Positions 42,093 through 46,722 of a stretch of 46,722 nt of DNA are shown here, piece after piece. The notes beneath the pieces are model-generated. The model had not been told where the DNA came from. It made no database searches and saw nothing but the letters and a program-made list of their open reading frames with translations. The stretch comes from CAZVFE01 sp964626405. GTDB lineage: Bacteria; Bacteroidota; Bacteroidia; Cytophagales; Spirosomataceae. The DNA is taken from contig CAZVFE010000005.1 in the NCBI GenBank assembly GCA_964626405.1, forward strand, positions 1-46,722. Reading direction: 5' to 3'. Every line of letters begins with the position of its first letter. The first letter of the stretch is position 1. The translations under genes were made by a program, and so were the position numbers.

Positions 42093-42757
42093 GGGATATT
42101 ATATTGGACTTTAAATCCAATAATATGAAAAAATCTCGTATAGGTTCTTTTTCCATAATCTGGTCTGAATAAATAAAATCCATCAATTTTAATATTTTTT
42201 TGAATTTCATATTCTAGACCAATAATATTTCTAATATTATCTATAGGTTTTTTATTGTCTGATTGAATTATTGGTTCAATGGAAAGATAGGTTTCCATTT
42301 TTTTATTTATTTCGTATGATAATTTTGATTTAAAACGAAGGGCATTTAACTTTTCTTTTTCATCTGAATCATCAAATTCATAAAGACGATTTTGGAATAA
42401 AAGGCGAAAGTCTGTTTTCCATTTATCCCATTTTTTATCGTATTTTATTCCTATACTAAATCGGTTATAGACTTTGTCATCAAACTGTACAAAACGATAG
42501 GCGACAAGCGAACTCCAGCGTTTATTTAGAGAATATTCAGTTTCTAAATCAAAGTAATTTGCATTTAATTTGCTGATATTGTAAATATACCTTTTTTGGA
42601 ATGAACCCTCTACTTTTAGTTTTTTACCAAATTTATGTTGGATTTCTGCTGTTCCCCAGAATTGAATATCTTTTGGATTGCTTTTTGTAGCTTGTCCGTA
42701 GCTAAGAATACTTGTGAAAATTAAGGCTATAAATAGAAAACTAATTTTTGTTTTCAT
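42089..42757 (-). CDS. DUF2490 outer-membrane barrel protein
   Basis: A 222-residue protein with a signal peptide (MKTKISFLFIALIFTSILSYGQ) and alternating beta strands (FWGTAEIQHKFGKKLKVEGS, RWSSLVAYRFVQFDDKVYNR, KMETYLSIEPII), matching DUF2490, a predicted outer-membrane beta-barrel. It ends in IGFKVQYNIP. Its start overlaps the end of the DUF4956 gene by 17 bp, and its stop overlaps the PagL-like gene by 4 bp. Function unknown. Confidence 0.85.
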   Translation of the reverse strand: MKTKISFLFIALIFTSILSYGQATKSNPKDIQFWGTAEIQHKFGKKLKVEGSFQKRYIYNISKLNANYFDLETEYSLNKRWSSLVAYRFVQFDDKVYNRFSIGIKYDKKWDKWKTDFRLLFQNRLYEFDDSDEKEKLNALRFKSKLSYEINKKMETYLSIEPIIQSDNKKPIDNIRNIIGLEYEIQKNIKIDGFYLFRPDYGKRTYTRFFHIIGFKVQYNIP

Positions 42758-43319
42758 AATAATAAATAGTCACTTTGCAAGTATTTTTAAATAGATCAAT
42801 ATCTTCAATTTTATGTCTATTTATTTTTACTTGAGCAAGTTCTTCAAGGTATAAAATTAAATCTGTTTTTCTTTCCTTTTTAATTAAATCAAGATCAATA
42901 ATAGTAATTTGTTTGGTTTTTTCTTGAGGGAAAAGTCGATTATTTTCTAAAATAAAAACAATGGAAATAAGAATAAGGGCGATTATACTATTTTGGATAT
43001 AATGCCCTTTACTTATTGCCATAATTAGGCCAAGTGCAATTGATACAAAAAGATAAGTCATATCTTTTATATCGAAACTTTCTGTTCTGAATCTCAACAT
43101 GGAGAAAACAGCAAATAAACCGAAAGCTGCCCCAGCACTTAATTCTTTTTCCGAAAGAATAATTGAAACAAAAAATAAAATACTATTAAAGGAATAATAT
43201 GTTAAAATTAATGATCTTTTAAAATGATTTCTATAATAGATTCCTCTGATAAGTAGTATCATGAAAAAAAGATTTATAGAAAAACGAATCATTAAATCCT
43301 GAAAAGTTGTTTCAATCAT
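42741..43319 (-). CDS. DUF4956 membrane protein
   Basis: A 192-residue protein with about four membrane helices in the first 130 residues and a soluble C-terminal domain. The family block AAFGLFAVFSMLRFRTESFD followed by IKDMTYLFVSIALGLIMAIS is clear. DUF4956 genes often sit beside VTC-domain polyphosphate polymerase-like and CotH genes; neither is present here, only DUF2490 downstream. It likely works with the barrel protein as one system, function unknown. Confidence 0.87.
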   Translation of the reverse strand: MIETTFQDLMIRFSINLFFMILLIRGIYYRNHFKRSLILTYYSFNSILFFVSIILSEKELSAGAAFGLFAVFSMLRFRTESFDIKDMTYLFVSIALGLIMAISKGHYIQNSIIALILISIVFILENNRLFPQEKTKQITIIDLDLIKKERKTDLILYLEELAQVKINRHKIEDIDLFKNTCKVTIYYYENKN

Positions 43320-43376
43320 TTTTATTTTTTTTCCAAACTACAAAAATATTATGGATCTTGGTGTTTTTCATTAAAA

Positions 43377-44651
43377 TTATTTTGGACAATTTAAAAATGC
43401 TTGTTTTAAATCTGCCTTTAAATCCTCAACGTCCTCCAGTCCGATAGATAAACGAATTAAGTCCATACTTACTCCTGAGCTAGCTTGTTCTTCTTCATTT
43501 AATTGTTGGTGTGTAGTGCTTGCAGGATGGATTATTAAGGATTTAGTATCCCCAATATTGGCTAATAAGGAGAAATATTTTGTTTCATTAGCGATATGCT
43601 TAGCAGCTTCAAAACCACCTTTAGCCCCAAATGTAATGATTCCAGATTGTCCATTTGGAAGGTATTTGTCGGATAAAGCCTTGTATTTACTCGATTTTAA
43701 TCCAGGATAATTTACCCAGGCAACCTCTTCTTGTGCTTCCAACCATTGTGCAATTGCCAATGCTGATTCGGAATGTCTTTTCATTCTAATTTCTAGGGTC
43801 TCTAAGCCTTGAATAATATTGAAAGCATTGGTAGGGCTTAGGGCTCCTCCGAAATCTCTTAATCCTTCTAATATTAATTTAAAAACATAAGATGCTGCAC
43901 CTAGGGTTTCATAATATTTTAAGCCATGATAACCAGCAGAGGGTTCAGTAAATTCAGGGAATTTACCATTTCCCCAATTAAAAGTACCGGCATCAATTAT
44001 TGCTCCACCCAATGAATTTCCTTGTCCACCAATAAACTTTGTTAAGGAATGAATTACTATATCCGCTCCATGTTTTATTGGATTCAGAAGGGCAGGGGAG
44101 GCAACAGTATTATCCACAATAAATGGAACTTCTGCTTTTTTTGCCTCTTTAGAAATTGCCTCTAAATCTAAAACATCTAATTTTGGATTTCCAAGTGATT
44201 CCACAAAGAAAGCTCTTGTATTATCTTTAACCGCCTTTTGAAAGTTTTCTGGGTCAGATGCATCCACAAAACTTGTGGTAATTCCAAGTCTTGGAAGTGT
44301 TACGCTTAATAAATTATAGGTTCCTCCGTATAAACTACTAGAAGCAACAATATGATCTCCCGCTTTCAATAATGTCATCAAGCCTGTAGCTATTGCAGCT
44401 GTTCCTGAAGCAAATACTACAGCTCCTATTCCTCCTTCAATAGCCGCCAATCTTTCTTGTAGAATTTGGTTCGTAGGATTATTTAACCTGGTATAAATAA
44501 AACCTAATTCTTTTAATGAGAATAAATTAGCTGCATGATCTGCATCATTAAAAACATAGGATGTTGTTTGATAAATAGGCACTGCTCTAGTTCCTTGCGT
44601 ATTTTTTATGTCATGCCCTACATGTAAAGCATCGGTTGCTAATTTTGTCAT
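43377..44651 (-). CDS. metY: O-acetylhomoserine aminocarboxypropyltransferase (MetY type)
   Basis: PLP enzyme of the Cys/Met metabolism family that makes homocysteine from O-acetylhomoserine and sulfide. The 424-residue product has the N-terminal HVGHDIKNTQGTRAVPIYQT, the PLP-phosphate block SLYGGTYNLLSVTLPRLGI, and the PLP lysine in IHSLTKFIGGQGNSLGG, with the C-terminal SSGVSMDLIRLSIGLEDVEDL. Length (longer than cystathionine gamma-synthase, about 385) and the insertion after the lysine favour MetY. Single-gene unit upstream of the tRNA-His region in map order. Confidence 0.92.
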   Translation of the reverse strand: MTKLATDALHVGHDIKNTQGTRAVPIYQTTSYVFNDADHAANLFSLKELGFIYTRLNNPTNQILQERLAAIEGGIGAVVFASGTAAIATGLMTLLKAGDHIVASSSLYGGTYNLLSVTLPRLGITTSFVDASDPENFQKAVKDNTRAFFVESLGNPKLDVLDLEAISKEAKKAEVPFIVDNTVASPALLNPIKHGADIVIHSLTKFIGGQGNSLGGAIIDAGTFNWGNGKFPEFTEPSAGYHGLKYYETLGAASYVFKLILEGLRDFGGALSPTNAFNIIQGLETLEIRMKRHSESALAIAQWLEAQEEVAWVNYPGLKSSKYKALSDKYLPNGQSGIITFGAKGGFEAAKHIANETKYFSLLANIGDTKSLIIHPASTTHQQLNEEEQASSGVSMDLIRLSIGLEDVEDLKADLKQAFLNCPK

Positions 44652-44744
44652 CTTAATAAATTTTAAAAATTAAAAATAATAAATTATTCACAAATATATT
44701 AAAATATATTTAGTCTACCAATTTAGTAGGATAAAATCTTTTAT

Positions 44745-44774
44745 AAAAAAAAGCCCAGAATTTCTTCTGAGCTT
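44745..44774 (-). terminator. Rho-independent terminator of tRNA-His
   Basis: On the minus strand a 10-bp stem (AAGCTCAGAA with TTCTGGGCTT, one G-T pair) with loop GAAA, then eight T (44752-44745). It starts right behind the encoded CCA of the tRNA. Confidence 0.88.
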
Positions 44775-44775
44775 T

Positions 44776-44853
44776 TGGGGAGAATGATGGGGTTCGAACC
44801 CACGACCCTCGGAACCACAATCCGATGCTCTAACCAGCTGAGCTACAATCTCC
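44776..44853 (-). tRNA. tRNA-His (GUG)
   Basis: Minus-strand cloverleaf starting with the extra G(-1) specific for tRNA-His, paired with C73: GGAGATTG at 44853-44846 with CATTCTCC at 44786-44779. Anticodon loop TTGTGGT carries GTG. The D arm and T arm (GTGGG-TTCGAAC-CCCAT) are regular. The acceptor stem has a T-T mismatch at position 5-68. CCA is encoded at 44778-44776. A TATTTTTG box lies at 44872-44865. Confidence 0.95.
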
Positions 44854-44864
44854 GTTTGGGTTTG

Positions 44865-44872
44865 CAAAAATA
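44865..44872 (-). promoter_or_regulatory. -7 box of tRNA-His
   Basis: TATTTTTG on the minus strand matches TAnnTTTG and ends 11 nt before the tRNA. No clear -33 TTTG is seen upstream. Confidence 0.45.
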
Positions 44873-44978
44873 GTTAATTGAATTAATAATTAAAAATTAA
44901 AAATTAATATTTATGATAAATTTTTAATACTTGGTAATACTTACCTATTTATTAATTCAAATAATTTTATAATTACCC
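44873..44978. other. Intergenic AT-rich stretch
   Basis: The part of the metY-sodA gap not covered by tRNA-His and its signals. It is made of repeated TTAA/TTTTTAAT-like sequence. I see no gene or clear structure. Confidence 0.5.
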
Positions 44979-45584
44979 TTATTTGCTAGCTTGATATCTT
45001 TTTTCAGCAGCATTCCAATCTACAACATTCCAAAAGGCATCAATATAATCTGGTCTTTTATTCTGAAATTTCAGGTAATAAGCATGTTCCCATACATCTA
45101 AACCAATAATTGGTGTTCCCTTAATATCCGATACATCCATTAATGGATTATCTTGATTGGGTGTAGATCCTACTGAAACTGTTCCTCCATTGCTAACCAA
45201 CCAAGCCCAACCTGATCCAAATCTTGTAGCTGCAGCTTTCTTAAACTCAGCCTTGAAATTATCAAAACTTCCAAATGCCGAATCAATTGCGCTTGCTAAT
45301 TCACCAACAGGATTACCACCTCCATTTGGAGATAAAATATTCCAGAATAAATCATGATTGAAATGGCCACCGCCATTATTTCTTACTGCAGGACTTAATT
45401 TTGAGATATTCGCTAATAATTCCTCAAGTGATTTTCCTTCTAAATCAGTTCCTTCTACAGCTGCATTCAAATTGGTAACATAGGCATTATGATGACGGTC
45501 GTGGTGTATTTCCATTGTCATTGCATCGAAATGTGGTTCTAATGCATTATTTGCATAAGGTAATGGTGATAATTCAAAAGCCAT
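44979..45584 (-). CDS. Superoxide dismutase (Fe/Mn type)
   Basis: Dismutates superoxide; 201 residues, cytoplasmic, no signal peptide. Metal ligands are in MTMEIHHDRHHNAYVTNL (His27), NNGGGHFNHDLFWNIL (second His), and GLDVWEHAYYLKFQNKRPDYIDAFW (Asp and His). Fe or Mn preference cannot be decided by eye, although the run GHFNHDLFW and the nearby GSGWAWLV are common to Mn or cambialistic forms. It lies 30 bp downstream of tadA on the same strand. Confidence 0.95.
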   Translation of the reverse strand: MAFELSPLPYANNALEPHFDAMTMEIHHDRHHNAYVTNLNAAVEGTDLEGKSLEELLANISKLSPAVRNNGGGHFNHDLFWNILSPNGGGNPVGELASAIDSAFGSFDNFKAEFKKAAATRFGSGWAWLVSNGGTVSVGSTPNQDNPLMDVSDIKGTPIIGLDVWEHAYYLKFQNKRPDYIDAFWNVVDWNAAEKRYQASK

Positions 45585-45614
45585 AATTTTAAAGTTTTAA
45601 GTTTTGTTATTAAT

Positions 45615-46055
45615 CTATCTTTTCATTGTGAAAAAATCTCGAAGCAATGCTTCGGATTCATTCTCTAAAATCCCTCCTAATACAATTGTTTTAGGATGGA
45701 GTGGATTTTTATTTAGTGAACTGAAGCCCCTTTTATTATCCGGAGCGCCAAATACTAATCGACCTAATTGTGCCCAAAATATAGCTCCAGAGCACATTAA
45801 GCATGGTTCCAAGCTTACATATAGGGTGCAATCCTTTAAATATTTAGAGCCAATTGTTTGTGCTGCAGAGGTAATTGCTAACATCTCCGCATGGGCTGTA
45901 ACATCATTTAATTTTTCTGTCTGATTGTAGGCCTTTGCTACAATTTGACCATCCCAAACTACAACCGCTCCTACAGGTATTTCTTCTTCTTCCAAAGCAT
46001 ATTCTGCTTGCTTCAAAGCCATTTTCATGAAATACTCATCCTCGTTTAGAACCAT
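45615..46055 (-). CDS. tadA: tRNA adenosine(34) deaminase TadA-like nucleoside deaminase
   Basis: Zinc deaminase converting A34 to inosine in tRNA-Arg(ACG). The 146-residue product has the zinc ligands and catalytic Glu in VTAHAEMLAITSA and SLEPCLMCSGAIFWAQLGR, with EIPVGAVVVWDGQIVAKAYN before them, all TadA-like. A guanine or cytosine deaminase is less likely. Its start overlaps the aroC stop by 10 bp, so translation is coupled. Confidence 0.9.
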   Translation of the reverse strand: MVLNEDEYFMKMALKQAEYALEEEEIPVGAVVVWDGQIVAKAYNQTEKLNDVTAHAEMLAITSAAQTIGSKYLKDCTLYVSLEPCLMCSGAIFWAQLGRLVFGAPDNKRGFSSLNKNPLHPKTIVLGGILENESEALLRDFFTMKR

Positions 46056-46722
46056 AAAGTCTCAGCTTTTGTTAGTTTATTTCGTAAATAAAAATCTAAA
46101 ATAACAATCGCTGCCATGGCTTCCACTATAGGAACAGCCCTAGGGACAACGCAAGGATCATGTCTGCCTTTTCCACTTACAACAATTTTTTCTCCTTTTT
46201 CGTTCAAACTATCCTGATCTTTCATGATAGTAGCTACAGGCTTGAAGGCAACTTTGAAGTCAATTGGTTCCCCATTTGAAATTCCACCTTGGATTCCTCC
46301 AGAATGGTTGGTCAAGGTTTTTACCTGGCCATTTTCATTCCTAACAAAAGCATCATTATGTTCTGAGCCCCTACTTTTTATTCCTTCAAACCCACTTCCA
46401 TATTCAAATCCTTTTACAGCATTAATGCTCAACATTGCCTTTCCTAATTCTGCATGTAATTTATCAAATACGGGTTCACCTAGTCCAACTGGGCAGCCCT
46501 GAATCACACCCGTAATAATTCCTCCTACAGAATCCCCTTCTTTTCTTATCCCGTCAATATAATCAAACATTTCTTGGGCCATTTCAGCATCCGGACAACG
46601 CACTGCATTTTCCTCAGCTACCGAAAAATCTAGTTCTTGCCAAGATTTTTTTAAACTTAGTTCACCCACTTGGCTGACAAAAGCATTGATACTTACACCA
46701 ATATTTTTCAGAAATAATTTTG
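46046..46722 (-). CDS. aroC: Chorismate synthase, N-terminus cut by window edge
   Basis: Last step of the shikimate pathway, producing chorismate with reduced FMN. The frame is open to the right edge, so the roughly 225 residues present are the C-terminal two-thirds of a protein that is normally about 355. The visible part begins LFLKNIGVSINAFVSQVG, continues with CPDAEMAQEMFDYIDGIRKE, GFEYGSGFEGIKSRGSEHND and NHSGGIQGGISNGEPI, and ends with GRHDPCVVPRAVPIVEAMAA, all diagnostic. A GTG at 46669 is only an internal codon. It precedes tadA with a 10-bp overlap. aroE in this window serves the same pathway but is not linked. Confidence 0.95.
   Translation of the reverse strand, partial: KLFLKNIGVSINAFVSQVGELSLKKSWQELDFSVAEENAVRCPDAEMAQEMFDYIDGIRKEGDSVGGIITGVIQGCPVGLGEPVFDKLHAELGKAMLSINAVKGFEYGSGFEGIKSRGSEHNDAFVRNENGQVKTLTNHSGGIQGGISNGEPIDFKVAFKPVATIMKDQDSLNEKGEKIVVSGKGRHDPCVVPRAVPIVEAMAAIVILDFYLRNKLTKAETLWF

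Noticed and set aside
46046..46669. GTG at 46669 as the start of chorismate synthase
   Set aside because: Family sequence continues upstream of it to the window edge, so the gene is simply cut.

Overview
The window is a gene-dense, AT-rich bacterial chromosome segment that looks like Bacteroidota, probably a Cytophagales-type aerobe. Three things point there. The promoters of the initiator tRNA and of atpD fit the Bacteroidota sigma consensus TTTG-N19/20-TAnnTTTG. Several families are typical of the phylum: DUF4834, DUF2490, DUF4956, BshA, GHL10, and atpD-atpC apart from the other atp genes. There are no obvious Shine-Dalgarno sequences. The species cannot be named from the sequence alone.

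Layout. 1-8466: partial ABC-F ATPase, tatC, glyA, a DsbD-like thiol-disulfide transporter with an in-frame heptanucleotide repeat, small membrane and lipoprotein genes, and an M3 oligoendopeptidase. 8499-12617: aldo/keto reductase, PaaE-like reductase, GHL10 glycosidase-like protein and a PhoB-type response regulator. 12704-18341: AI-2E family transporter, an isolated rpsJ, a 732-residue membrane-TPR protein and atpDC. 18457-19898: MarR regulator and OmpA-like lipoprotein. 20016-20824: three very short tandem genes on the minus strand and a DUF4834 gene. 20827-28506: carB, folA-moaE, a LuxE-like protein, a lipoprotein and a DPP4-like peptidase. 28537-34910: psd, then on the minus strand initiator tRNA, era, der, glnS, a CruF-like carotenoid gene and a CarH-like B12 photoreceptor-type regulator. 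34898-46722: bshA, purN, folK, yqgE, aroE, dedA, a ComA-like gene, DUF2147, a hotdog thioesterase, a DCC protein, a PagL-like protein, DUF2490/DUF4956, metY, tRNA-His, sodA, tadA and partial aroC.

The most interesting part is 20016-20568. Three tandem genes encode peptides of 48, 53 and 46 residues. Each has a leader matching the double-glycine consensus (hydrophobic at -12, acidic at -8, Ile at -4, GG or AG at -2/-1), followed by a short core. The first two share an identical seven-residue start, and both cores carry a GxxxG motif, as in class IIb two-peptide bacteriocins. The third core has three cysteines and many prolines. A 21-nt element upstream of this operon recurs exactly, in the same orientation and at nearly the same distance, upstream of purN 15.5 kb away. 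In both places it sits 19 nt before a TAT-N4-TTA box, so the two transcription units may share a regulator. No peptidase-containing ABC exporter, immunity gene or modification enzyme lies in the window.

Most other genes are housekeeping. Several serve one-carbon and folate metabolism (glyA, folA, folK, purN), the shikimate pathway (aroE, aroC) and thiol or redox balance (dsbD-like, bshA, metY, sodA). Convergent neighbours often overlap by 4 to 26 bp, which fits a compact genome.
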